Shown: positions 1 to 8,740 of the stretch, one piece after another
How positions within the stretch are numbered: the stretch's first letter is position 1
Layout of the letters: every line of letters starts with the position of its first letter
Source of the DNA: Defluviitalea phaphyphila
GTDB lineage: Bacteria; Bacillota; Clostridia; Lachnospirales; Defluviitaleaceae
Assembly: GCF_001466305.1 (NCBI RefSeq)
Contig: NZ_JWID01000004.1
Coordinates: 1-64,000, forward strand
DNA: 64,000 nucleotides
Direction of reading: 5' to 3'
Position numbers and translations under genes: made by a program
The notes under the pieces: model-generated
Told to the model about the DNA's origin: nothing
What the model saw: the letters and a program-made list of their open reading frames with translations, nothing else
The model's database searches: none

Positions 1-3000
1 TATATGCTCCTGTTGAATCTTCTACTATTATTACTCGATTCATGGAGTCATATTTATATTTTATGGTGTTATATTTGGTTGGCTTTTCATTTTCTAATAA
101 GTATTCACCGCTTTTTATTTCTTCTATTACGTTTCCATTTTTATCGTATTTATAGAAGGTTCCTTTATAAAGTACTTGTCCACTTTTTTCATCTATGGTT
201 TTGGGTTCGTATTTTGCTATAAGCCATCCTGCTTTGTTATATTTATAAAGGATGCCATAGCGACTTTCATCATCTTTTCCACTTTTATAACCTTTGGCAT
301 TTATTTCTTTTATTACTTGGTCTACTTCGTTATATATATATTTTTTTATTACATTGCCGTAAGCGTCTCTTATAGTAGATAGCCTATTTTTACTATCATA
401 TGTATAGGTTGTTCCTACTCCATCATCTTTTTTGGGGTCATAATTTTGAGGAAGTATTTCTTTTATTTTGTTTCCATTACTATCGTATTTTATTCTAAGT
501 ATTCCTCCATCGGGGTATATAACTTTTATTTTTCTTCCTTCACTGTCATATTCATACCTAATGCCTTCTCCATCGTCTAGTTTTTCATCATAGGTATTAG
601 GATTTATTTCTTTTAGCACTCTCCCCCAGTTATCTAATTTCTTTGCAAATACATTTCCTTCTGGGTCTATTACTTTTGTTTCTCTATCGAAGGAATCGTA
701 TTCATATTTATAATATTTTCCTAAACCTTTTTTCCCTTGTTCATTTGGAAGAATTTTTATTATTAACTTATTCATGGGGTTGTAGTGCATTTGAGTTATA
801 TTACCTAGAGGGTCTATTATTTTGGCAATGCTATCTTGACTAGTATATACGTATTCTGTTCTGGCATCATCTATAGTTTCACTTATTTTTCTACCTACTT
901 CATCGTATTCGAAGGTTATTATACTTTTATCTGGATTTCTTATTTGTGTTGGCATATGGACAAAATCATCTTTATAGCTGTATATATATTCATTTTTGTT
1001 AGGGTCTACTTTTTTTATTACCCTTCCCTTTTTATCATATTCATAGGTTGTTATGCTATATTTACCATATTCTATTTCTTCTTTTACGGTTATTAGATTA
1101 TTTCTTTTATCATATTCTCTTATTATATTTTGTCCATTAGCTTTTTCTTCTTTTATAATATATCCTGCTTCGTTGTATTTATATTTTTCTATGGAACCAT
1201 CAGGATAAGTTTTTGAAAGTAAGTTACCATTTATATCATAGGTTTGTTTTGTTATATTTCCGTTTCTATCTTTTATTTTTATTTTATTTCCCCATTGGTC
1301 ATATTCGAATTCTTCTGTAGTTTTATCGTCATAGGTTATTTTTGTCGCTAATAAATCTTCATTATATTTGTATTTTTCTTTTCTATTTTCATTTAGATAG
1401 TGAAATGTATTTTCTTTATTTTTATCATCATAATAAATTTTTACTTCTTCATTATTTCCAAACCTCTGCCAGATAACTCTTCCTTTTTTGTCGTATTTAT
1501 TTTCTACATATTTTATACCATTAGCATCTATTATGGCACTTATATAGCCTTCTTGATTGTATTCGTATCTAGTTATTCCTCCACCAAAATCTTTTGATTT
1601 TATTAATAAATCTCCATCATAGGTATATTCTATGGTTCTTCCTATGTTATCTTCTATGGTTTTTATTTTATTATCACTATAGGTAAATTTAAGTTTTTTA
1701 CCTCCTGTTGTTGTTATGGTATCTATTATATCTGTGTCTTCTATGTAGTTAATTTTTATAGCATTGTCATTATTATCTTTTATAAGACTTAAATTTCCTC
1801 TTTCGTTGTAATAATATGTCTTTTTATCAGGGGCTGTCATTATAAAATATCCTGTTTTAGAATCCTCTATTATGTTGTAAAACTTTGTACCTCCCCTTAT
1901 ATTGACCCAGTTACCTTCTTTTCTTTCAAACATTTCTACTGAAGAATCAGGTAGTTGTATTAAAAGGGTTTCTTCATCTTTTACAATACAACTTCCTATA
2001 TTTATATTCCAACCTTTACCAACCTGACTTACCCTATGATTTTTGGAGTTATAAAATCTTCTTATTTCTAAATCTAATCCTATATCTTTTATAACTATAT
2101 CTGTAAAAGTTTCTGATAAAGGTCCTCTTACTACTTCTATGGGTTCTCCTCCATATCTTGCTTGAATGCCATTGAATATAAAACTTTGAACGAGATTATC
2201 TATAATATATTTTTTATCTTCTGCTGAAAGATTACTAATACCTTGATTTTCCATGACTACATATGTTACGTCTCCTGTAGTATCTCCTATTACTTCTCCT
2301 ATATACCTTCCCAAACTACTATTAGATATATTTCCAATACTTGCTCCTCCAAAACTAGCCAATTGATTTATTGTGAATCGTTTTAGGTCTATTCCTCCTG
2401 TTTCTGTTAATTCATTAATTGCATCCATTCCTGCATTGGATAATTGTGTATGTGCTAGTTTTACCCATTTTGAAGAACCACAAGGAGGTCCTGGAATTGC
2501 TGAAGATAGAAACCCTGTAAAACTTCCCCTTTCCGCAGCTTTTATATAATCCACAAAACTACTTATTTGACCATTAAGAATATCACTTAGAGCTTGTCCG
2601 CCTCCTCCTAGGGCTCCTCCCGCAGCTGTTTTTACAGATGCTCCTTTAAATAAAGTAGCAATTGACTTAGGTAAAGTAGCTGGAGCTGCAAAACTAATAA
2701 AAAGCTCTGAAATAAAGCAACCACCATACATAATAGCATCAAATAATTCTTGATTCCCTCCTAGTATGGAATCTCTAAGAGGATTATATCCTCCACTATA
2801 ATCTCCTTTACTAATAGCATAAAAAGAAGTAACTCCTTCTATTATATTTGATGCTCCTGCTAGGGCTGTTACTCCACCAGCAATTCCTCCTAATACAGCA
2901 CCTGCAACAGCTAATGTAGCTCCTCCTGTTGCTATTGTAGCCACAGCAAATCCTACTGCAGCAACTCCTATAGCCAATGCTTTTAATCCACTAAATAGTT

Positions 3001-4591
3001 TTTGTCTTGCAGATTTTTTAGCAGCTTTTTCTATTTGTTCTCTTATATCTTCTAAGGCTTTTTTATCTTCTTCTAGTGCTTTATTTATTTCTTCTGAATA
3101 ATCTTGTAATGGAGGTTTTTTTAGACTTCCTTCTATTTTTATATTTTTATGAGCTCTCTCAAAAATATAAGACTCTTCATCCATAAATAAGAAGTCAAAA
3201 TCATAATCTCCAACTTGAATTTTTAATTCTTTTCCTGCGTTTATATTTATATTTTCAGCTATGGAATTAGGAATTTCTATCCACTTTACATAGGATTCTA
3301 TTTCTTCTTGCTCTCCTATATTGATATTAGTTTCAGCTTTAATTTCTATAGATTTTGGAGAATGGATATCTATAACCCCATCTTTTGTCATATTAATTTT
3401 GATATCATCATTTCCAGTAGTAAATTCCATATCCTTATGCCCTAGACGAACTTCTTTACCAAATTCATTTCTAAGATGTTTTTCCCTAGGATCTTGCATC
3501 CTATCATGCCCGGCACTACCTTTTCTAATACATTCTGTTATTATGGCATTTCCTTCATTAGTATTGGGAAAATATACATAAACACTACTTCCTATCTTAG
3601 GCATGTAATATCCTAATTCATTATTAATTCCCCCAGCATAGGGTATAAATTTATTATTTTTTTCTTTGTATTCTTTATCAATATTTAAATGTACTCGCAT
3701 TTTGTTGCGACTTATTTCTTTTACTATTCCTTCTATTTTTGCACCTTGAATATTTTTATTTTCTATAAAGTTTTGACTTGCTCCCCTTTGAGTACTTAGT
3801 ATATATCTGTGTAATAATTCTTCCTTCTTTACATATGTTTCAGCTTTTGTAATTACTAAAGGTTCATTTCTGTATTTTATTTTTTCACATATATCTAAAT
3901 ATGTATAAGTTTCTATTTTATAAGTTATTTTATCCCATGATTTTATACTAGAATTAAAATTAACTGCTGTTTTAATATAATCTTCTAGATTTTTTTCTCT
4001 TTTATATTTAGGAGTTTCTATAGTATTTATTTCATATCTTTTTGGTAAACCAAAATAAAATCTAGGAAAAAATTCTTTTTCATCTACTACAAGCCCAGCA
4101 TTAAAATGAGATGCTAAACGTTTTATAAATTCCCAATCGGTCTCATTATATTGAACTATTATATCTTTTATTTTTTCTTTATTTGTAACTGTATCGATAA
4201 AATCTACCTGTTTATAGTCCGCTAAAACTTCTTTAATAACATCCCTATAAGTCATATTTAAATCTTGAAAAGAACGATACTTTTTCTTAATGTCTAAATC
4301 ATAGGTATAAGATACAGCTTCTATTTCTATGTAATATACATTATTAACCATTTTTATACAGATATCATCTACAGAACCGCAAAATATCACATTTTCATCT
4401 TCTAAATTGACAACTTTTATTTTGTCATCTAAGTTAATTTCTAATGCATATTTTTCTTTTTCATAATCAGGCACAATACCTTTTATGTATAATCTAGTAT
4501 GCTGGTTAATTTCTTTAGTTATTTTGAAATCTGTTATATTTTTAAGACTTCTTGTAAAATCTATTTCTAAATTTTTGTATTTAAACTTCAT
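1..4591 (-). CDS. VgrG-Rhs fusion protein, C-terminus beyond window (partial)
   Basis: The frame is open from ATG at 4591 to the window edge, giving about 1530 residues without a stop. Residues 1 to about 470 resemble the VgrG/gp27-gp5 spike: they share RSFQD-NMTY, ETDWEFIKR and FPNTNE motifs with the VgrG-like protein at 8741-10192. Residues about 480-530 are charged and helical, and 530-585 are Ala/Gly-rich and hydrophobic. An Rhs entry segment with REVE-like strands (DLEIRRFYNS) begins near residue 815. YD repeats (YEYD, KYDKKGRV, YTYDSKNRL types) fill about 910-1530. Rhs proteins form a beta-cocoon around a C-terminal toxin, which would lie outside this window. The fusion suggests a toxin carried directly on a spike subunit. 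It has its own promoter at 4690-4718. The toxin type cannot be seen. Confidence 0.85.
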   Translation of the reverse strand, partial: MKFKYKNLEIDFTRSLKNITDFKITKEINQHTRLYIKGIVPDYEKEKYALEINLDDKIKVVNLEDENVIFCGSVDDICIKMVNNVYYIEIEAVSYTYDLDIKKKYRSFQDLNMTYRDVIKEVLADYKQVDFIDTVTNKEKIKDIIVQYNETDWEFIKRLASHFNAGLVVDEKEFFPRFYFGLPKRYEINTIETPKYKREKNLEDYIKTAVNFNSSIKSWDKITYKIETYTYLDICEKIKYRNEPLVITKAETYVKKEELLHRYILSTQRGASQNFIENKNIQGAKIEGIVKEISRNKMRVHLNIDKEYKEKNNKFIPYAGGINNELGYYMPKIGSSVYVYFPNTNEGNAIITECIRKGSAGHDRMQDPREKHLRNEFGKEVRLGHKDMEFTTGNDDIKINMTKDGVIDIHSPKSIEIKAETNINIGEQEEIESYVKWIEIPNSIAENININAGKELKIQVGDYDFDFLFMDEESYIFERAHKNIKIEGSLKKPPLQDYSEEINKALEEDKKALEDIREQIEKAAKKSARQKLFSGLKALAIGVAAVGFAVATIATGGATLAVAGAVLGGIAGGVTALAGASNIIEGVTSFYAISKGDYSGGYNPLRDSILGGNQELFDAIMYGGCFISELFISFAAPATLPKSIATLFKGASVKTAAGGALGGGGQALSDILNGQISSFVDYIKAAERGSFTGFLSSAIPGPPCGSSKWVKLAHTQLSNAGMDAINELTETGGIDLKRFTINQLASFGGASIGNISNSSLGRYIGEVIGDTTGDVTYVVMENQGISNLSAEDKKYIIDNLVQSFIFNGIQARYGGEPIEVVRGPLSETFTDIVIKDIGLDLEIRRFYNSKNHRVSQVGKGWNINIGSCIVKDEETLLIQLPDSSVEMFERKEGNWVNIRGGTKFYNIIEDSKTGYFIMTAPDKKTYYYNERGNLSLIKDNNDNAIKINYIEDTDIIDTITTTGGKKLKFTYSDNKIKTIEDNIGRTIEYTYDGDLLIKSKDFGGGITRYEYNQEGYISAIIDANGIKYVENKYDKKGRVIWQRFGNNEEVKIYYDDKNKENTFHYLNENRKEKYKYNEDLLATKITYDDKTTEEFEYDQWGNKIKIKDRNGNITKQTYDINGNLLSKTYPDGSIEKYKYNEAGYIIKEEKANGQNIIREYDKRNNLITVKEEIEYGKYSITTYEYDKKGRVIKKVDPNKNEYIYSYKDDFVHMPTQIRNPDKSIITFEYDEVGRKISETIDDARTEYVYTSQDSIAKIIDPLGNITQMHYNPMNKLIIKILPNEQGKKGLGKYYKYEYDSFDRETKVIDPEGNVFAKKLDNWGRVLKEINPNTYDEKLDDGEGIRYEYDSEGRKIKVIYPDGGILRIKYDSNGNKIKEILPQNYDPKKDDGVGTTYTYDSKNRLSTIRDAYGNVIKKYIYNEVDQVIKEINAKGYKSGKDDESRYGILYKYNKAGWLIAKYEPKTIDEKSGQVLYKGTFYKYDKNGNVIEEIKSGEYLLENEKPTKYNTIKYKYDSMNRVIIVEDSTGAY

Positions 4592-4916
4592 TCTAAATTC
4601 CCCTTACCTATGAATCTATTTGCACAATTTTATTCCAAAAATTTAAAATATAATATTAAATGTAAATAAATATATTTTTATGTATTATAATTATATATGA
4701 TGAAATTATTGGATTCAATATATAATTTTACTTTTTTTGTTGTTTAATACATTCAAAAATTTATATCTACGTTGTAAATTTAATTCCTTTTCTTATATAA
4801 ACTTATTTTCTATTCCATATATATTTATTAATTTATAAATATACAAATTGTATAATTAATTATTTTTACACCCTTTTTATGAAAAAATAGTAAATTAAAT
4901 AATAAAAAAATAAATA
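4592..4916. other. Intergenic AT-rich region with one promoter
   Basis: About 325 bases lie between the lipoprotein stop and the VgrG-Rhs start. The region is very AT-rich. The only structure I can support is the minus-strand promoter at 4690-4718, which leaves a leader of about 90 nucleotides. No gene and no convincing terminator for the upstream operon were seen. Confidence 0.6.
4690..4718 (-). promoter_or_regulatory. Promoter for VgrG-Rhs gene
   Basis: On the minus strand the -35 is TTGAAT (4718-4713) and the -10 is TATAAT (4695-4690), with a 17-base spacer. The -35 is extended by CCAAT, and most of the spacer matches the promoter at 10981-11009 in front of the VgrG operon. This looks like sigma-A recognition with a shared upstream sequence. 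Confidence 0.75.
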
Positions 4917-5552
4917 TTATTGTAATTCTATTATTGCTCTAATATAATATGAGCCGTCAATCTCTTCAAAAAGTATCCAGTAGCCATAAAAATATTGAGG
5001 TTCTTCCTCATCTATATCACTATATGAAAATGCATACATATTTTCTGATAATCTAAAAACTTGAGGAATACATTCATTGTTTTTTAATATAATCTCTTTT
5101 AATCCATTTAGAATATCCGGAAGTTGTTTTTGTATAACTTTTTCATCTTTTACTTTCCAATCAATATTTGATAATATATTATCTTCTATCTCAAAATCAT
5201 TAAAATAAACATCCTCAATTCTCCCTGGAAATGTTAATCCACCTCCTAAAGAAATACCAGCTTTCCCACTTTGAGAACTTACGAGAAATAAATCTTCTCT
5301 AACATCCTCTTTAAACACTAAAACTGCTCTATTCTCATCTCTTCCATCATCAAAATAAGTGATAGAATATATCCCATTTTCATCAATGAAATTTAAAAAT
5401 CCATCTATATCTTCTTCATGTATAATATTGTCAAACATAATAATAAATTCACTAATTGATTCTTTAGTTTCTTCTATTTTACTCTCATTATTACAAGCTG
5501 ATGTAAATAACATAACTATAATAATTAACAAATATACCCTAAACCTTTTCAT
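4917..5552 (-). CDS. Predicted lipoprotein, possible immunity protein
   Basis: The 211-residue protein starts with MKRF, a hydrophobic stretch and an FTSAC lipobox, so it is probably exported and lipid-anchored with Cys20 as the first mature residue. The rest is acidic with alternating strands (EEDIDGFLNFIDENGIY, YFYGYWILFEEIDGSYYI). I do not recognise the family. An AGGAGG site precedes the ATG. It follows the DUF4280-hydrolase gene by 20 bases, so it is the last gene of the VgrG operon. A surface-exposed lipoprotein next to a putative cell-wall hydrolase would fit an immunity role, but that rests on position only. Confidence 0.7.
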   Translation of the reverse strand: MKRFRVYLLIIIVMLFTSACNNESKIEETKESISEFIIMFDNIIHEEDIDGFLNFIDENGIYSITYFDDGRDENRAVLVFKEDVREDLFLVSSQSGKAGISLGGGLTFPGRIEDVYFNDFEIEDNILSNIDWKVKDEKVIQKQLPDILNGLKEIILKNNECIPQVFRLSENMYAFSYSDIDEEEPQYFYGYWILFEEIDGSYYIRAIIELQ

Positions 5553-5572
5553 TTTGCTCCTCCTTTTATCTA

Positions 5573-6973
5573 TTAATCATCAACCTTAATAATATATTCT
5601 CCATTAGGATTCCCTAAATGGTCTTGTGCAGATTGATCATATGTAAAATTAATATCTGGTAAATTAATATCATCAGCTATCTTTAATATGGTATCTTTAC
5701 TTATACTTGATAAATAGTCAGAATACTGTGATGCTGCACCATCATAACTTAAATTTTCATATATTGTAGATACTCCTTTGTGCCAAGCACCATGTCCAGC
5801 ATATACACCATATCTAACCTTTCCTCTTTTTAAATCTATGATTGGAGTATACCAATTTGCATACTGAAAAAAGTTTCCATCTCCTGAAATTCCTGCTTTA
5901 TCATTATTATTCTTTACAGTTTGATTAAATTTATCTCCATAATATGCATATCCAAGCATTTTCCCAAAAACAAGATTATTAGCTTTCATCAAATCCTTTG
6001 CAAAATCTTTTTCTACACCATGCTGTCCATCTGCAGCTCTATTGGTTGCACTTGTATTAAAACTTCCTGTTCCTTCCTGAAAAATAATTGCGAGTAAAAG
6101 CCGTGGGTCAATTTGAATGTCATATTCATCATAGATAATTTTTGACGTATCCCAAATTTGATTAATCTTTTCCTGATTCCATTTTAGATTTTCGTCACTA
6201 ATCCTATTATTTAAATTATTTATACGCTTAGACAAATATTTTTCAGACTCTGTTGTCCCATTTAATTGCATAACATCGGGAATCCAATTTGGATCGCTTA
6301 TTTCTTCATTTGATATATTTTTATCATTCTCTACTATATTTTGAGCCATATTTTTATCCTCATCTACATTTATAGTATCATTTGACTTTTCCTTTATATC
6401 ATATGATTCATCTAACTGCCCATCATCACAAATAGTTATAACTCCTCCTTTCATGCAAACAAGAAAAGATTTATTTGTTATGGCTTCTTCTCCATCAATA
6501 AGAACATCTTCTTTAGTATTTTGCCAATCCATAGCTATTTGCGGAATACATTGGCATGCTAAGTCCTCTAATGATACTTTCTTTTTTTTCTTTTTTTTAC
6601 CAAAAAACAAAGAAAAAATTGATTTTTTTCCCTTTTTTTCTTCTTCATATTCCACTGGGTTTTGAGCTCCCGCAGAACATATTCCCATTGATTGTACATT
6701 TACTAAAGGTTTACTATCTGTTTTAATTATTTGTGCCTTCTTTCTCAAATAAACACCATGACTTTTAGGTACTATTAACCTTCCTGGACGACTTCCAAAT
6801 TCGCATTGCACCATGGCACCATGAACTACATAACTCATTTTTTCTATATTTTTCACTTGTTCTTGGCCTCTTTTTAATGCATCATTTATCATTTTATCCG
6901 TTGCTGAATCTTTTGACGTACCTTGTGCTGTATTTTCTTTTGAGAAATTTTCTTCATTATCAAATTTATCCAT
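5573..6973 (-). CDS. DUF4280 PAAR-like spike tip fused to lysozyme-like domain
   Basis: The protein has 466 residues. Residues about 45-205 look like DUF4280, a PAAR-like domain: VVHGAMVQCEFG at the start, then SMGICSAGAQNP, CQCIPQIAMDW and FLVCMKGGVITICDDGQ with the conserved Cys residues. A Lys run splits it near residue 127. After an acidic linker, residues about 250-430 contain DPRLLLAIIFQEGTGSF followed by NFFQYANWY. This resembles a transglycosylase or glucosaminidase fold with a candidate catalytic Glu, but the assignment is tentative. PAAR-like proteins cap VgrG trimers and carry effectors. Its place among VgrG, Rhs and a lipoprotein fits a spike-tip effector acting on peptidoglycan. 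The start has a good AAGGAG site. Confidence 0.75.
   Translation of the reverse strand: MDKFDNEENFSKENTAQGTSKDSATDKMINDALKRGQEQVKNIEKMSYVVHGAMVQCEFGSRPGRLIVPKSHGVYLRKKAQIIKTDSKPLVNVQSMGICSAGAQNPVEYEEEKKGKKSIFSLFFGKKKKKKKVSLEDLACQCIPQIAMDWQNTKEDVLIDGEEAITNKSFLVCMKGGVITICDDGQLDESYDIKEKSNDTINVDEDKNMAQNIVENDKNISNEEISDPNWIPDVMQLNGTTESEKYLSKRINNLNNRISDENLKWNQEKINQIWDTSKIIYDEYDIQIDPRLLLAIIFQEGTGSFNTSATNRAADGQHGVEKDFAKDLMKANNLVFGKMLGYAYYGDKFNQTVKNNNDKAGISGDGNFFQYANWYTPIIDLKRGKVRYGVYAGHGAWHKGVSTIYENLSYDGAASQYSDYLSSISKDTILKIADDINLPDINFTYDQSAQDHLGNPNGEYIIKVDD
6582..6598 (-). other. A8-G-A8 homopolymer run inside DUF4280 gene
   Basis: On the coding (minus) strand eight A, one G and eight A encode the Lys run of the PAAR-like domain. 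Such runs are prone to polymerase or ribosome slippage. The frame is intact as given. Confidence 0.8.
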
Positions 6974-7050
6974 AGTTTAATCACTCCTTACATTAAAAAT
7001 ATAAAATTATTTTTATATAAAGTATTCTTTTTCACTAAAATCATCTTTAA

Positions 7051-7578
7051 TTAAACACTTTCTATTTTGGTTAATTCTATTCCTGATAGAAATCTTCTCA
7101 GCAAACTTTCAGCAATATCTAGATTTACAACTACTATTTTTTCTACTATCCCGTCAATTCTAAATATTTTTTTATTACCAATTTTCTTTTTATCCAACAC
7201 TAATTTTTTAAGTGTGTTATCTTTTTTAAATTCTGTTTTCTCTGAAAGACAGTCTATTTTATCTAAAAGCATTAACCAATATATTCTTTGTTCTTTTAAA
7301 ATAGAATCAGTTAAAACTACACATTTATTTATGGGAGAATCATCATAACATTCTATTAATTTTTTAATATTGTCTGAAACTAAAAATATGGGAGTATCTA
7401 TCACATCAGGATAAAAATTATTTTTATTGCTTTCTACAAATATATTAGTAACTTCATTAACTTCATCTGCTTGTTCTTTATCTATTACTTGTTGTCTTTG
7501 ATAAAATTTGTCTGTAGTAATATATAAATTAACTGTATTTGGTATATTTTTCTTTTGAGAAAGCATAAAATATTCCAT
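7051..7578 (-). CDS. Immunity-like protein of the VgrG operon (possible Imm11/DUF1629 relative)
   Basis: This 175-residue soluble protein has no signal peptide or membrane segment. Its C-terminus (NLDIAESLLRRFLSGIELTK) resembles the end of DUF1629/Imm11-type proteins, which are common immunity components in polymorphic-toxin loci. The rest (DTPIFLVSDNIKKLIECY, CVVLTDSILKEQRIYWLML) has the alternating strand-helix pattern of that group. The assignment is from memory of the family pattern and is uncertain. The start has AGGAGG six bases upstream. It lies between the pentapeptide-repeat gene and the PAAR-like gene, with an 11-base gap upstream, so it is cotranscribed with them. Confidence 0.55.
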   Translation of the reverse strand: MEYFMLSQKKNIPNTVNLYITTDKFYQRQQVIDKEQADEVNEVTNIFVESNKNNFYPDVIDTPIFLVSDNIKKLIECYDDSPINKCVVLTDSILKEQRIYWLMLLDKIDCLSEKTEFKKDNTLKKLVLDKKKIGNKKIFRIDGIVEKIVVVNLDIAESLLRRFLSGIELTKIESV

Positions 7579-7589
7579 AGTAACTCCTC

Positions 7590-8720
7590 CTATTGGATAA
7601 TAATTGATCTTAATTGTTCTTTGGATAAATCAAGCTTGTCTATTGATTCTTTTTCAAAAATAGCTTTATTAAGGTTAGTTCCTGTAAAATTTGTATTATC
7701 AAATACTGCACCTCTAAAATCTGCTCCTGATAAATCACCATTACTAAAGTCAACTTCTGATAAATTTGCTCCAGCAAAATTAATTCCACTAAATCCTGGA
7801 GAATAAAACATATCTTCTTTAGGTTCTGTAAGTCCTCCCATTATCCCTATAAGATCTGCTCCATATAGGTTGCAATTTTCAAAATTAGCATCATGAAGTA
7901 TTGAATAATTTAAATTTACGAAATCCATTTTACAATTTGAAAAATCAGTACATATAAAATATGAAACCCTCATATCAGATCTACTTAATTTAGAATTAGT
8001 AAAATCGGAAAAGCAAAAATTTATATTTCTTAAATCTAAATCACTTAAATCTAAATCTGTATATGAGTTAAAATGAAAATTCCCTTTTTTCTTACCATTT
8101 ATAGAATCTCTTATTTCCTCAATATTTGTATTTTGCTTCGTTTTAAAATATATTAATTCTGAATAATCTTTATATTCTCCTGTACTTATATAAAAATCTT
8201 CTTCCTTTTCTATTTCAGTAAAATAAGAAAGGTTTTTTATTTTTCTTATAGCAATTCTTGAAATATTAATAATATATCTTATATAATTTATAACTTGCAT
8301 TTGTATTATTACACTTATATCATCTACATTTATCTTCCCTACATATTGCTTATAATTTTTTAATAAATATTCTTCTAAATCGTTAAGATATGTAAACATT
8401 TCCTTCATTTCAAAATCAACTTGTACAGGTTTTTTATCAAGATAAAAATTTTTATCATAAGCTGTAATTAAAATTCTATATTTTTTTTGTAAAATATCCG
8501 TTCTTAAAATTTGAAAATTTATAAAACTTATTTTCCCCTTTTCTCCAGATTGTTGTAATGAAATAATTTTATTGCATAACTTTTTAAATGCTTCACAAAA
8601 TTTATCTGTTAGAAATTCTATATTTTCTTTACAAAATCTATCTAATTCCAATATCTTTTCAAAATTTTTCTTATCTCCATATTTTTCATAAAAATGTTGT
8701 AATGCTTCTTTTCTATTCAA
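7590..8720 (-). CDS. Pentapeptide-repeat protein of the VgrG operon
   Basis: The 376-residue protein has a helical N-terminal half of about 200 residues (MNRKEALQHFYEKYGDK onward) with no recognised domain. The C-terminal half has pentapeptide repeats: LDLSDLDLRNINF, NCNLYGADLIG, GINFAGANLSEVDF, GDLSGADFRGAVFDNTNFTGTN. These A(D/N)LXX units form a right-handed quadrilateral beta-helix. Pentapeptide-repeat proteins occur in spike and effector loci as adaptors or tip-associated proteins; the role here is inferred. The start is TTG with AAGGTGG four bases upstream. It sits 20 bases after the VgrG gene, in the same operon. Confidence 0.75.
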   Translation of the reverse strand: MNRKEALQHFYEKYGDKKNFEKILELDRFCKENIEFLTDKFCEAFKKLCNKIISLQQSGEKGKISFINFQILRTDILQKKYRILITAYDKNFYLDKKPVQVDFEMKEMFTYLNDLEEYLLKNYKQYVGKINVDDISVIIQMQVINYIRYIINISRIAIRKIKNLSYFTEIEKEEDFYISTGEYKDYSELIYFKTKQNTNIEEIRDSINGKKKGNFHFNSYTDLDLSDLDLRNINFCFSDFTNSKLSRSDMRVSYFICTDFSNCKMDFVNLNYSILHDANFENCNLYGADLIGIMGGLTEPKEDMFYSPGFSGINFAGANLSEVDFSNGDLSGADFRGAVFDNTNFTGTNLNKAIFEKESIDKLDLSKEQLRSIIIQ

Positions 8721-8740
8721 ATAACCACCTTCTTAATACT

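Noticed and set aside
1-1850. Periodic repeats that could suggest a tandem or CRISPR array
   Set aside because: The period comes from YD repeats in the Rhs protein; units are diverged and there are no uniform spacers.
1-4590. Several short plus-strand open frames
   Set aside because: They are antisense shadows of the Rhs gene with Phe/Tyr/Ile-rich low-complexity translations and no ribosome sites.
4690-4718. Sigma-54 promoter
   Set aside because: There is no GG/GC pair at -24/-12 spacing; the match is to a sigma-A promoter.
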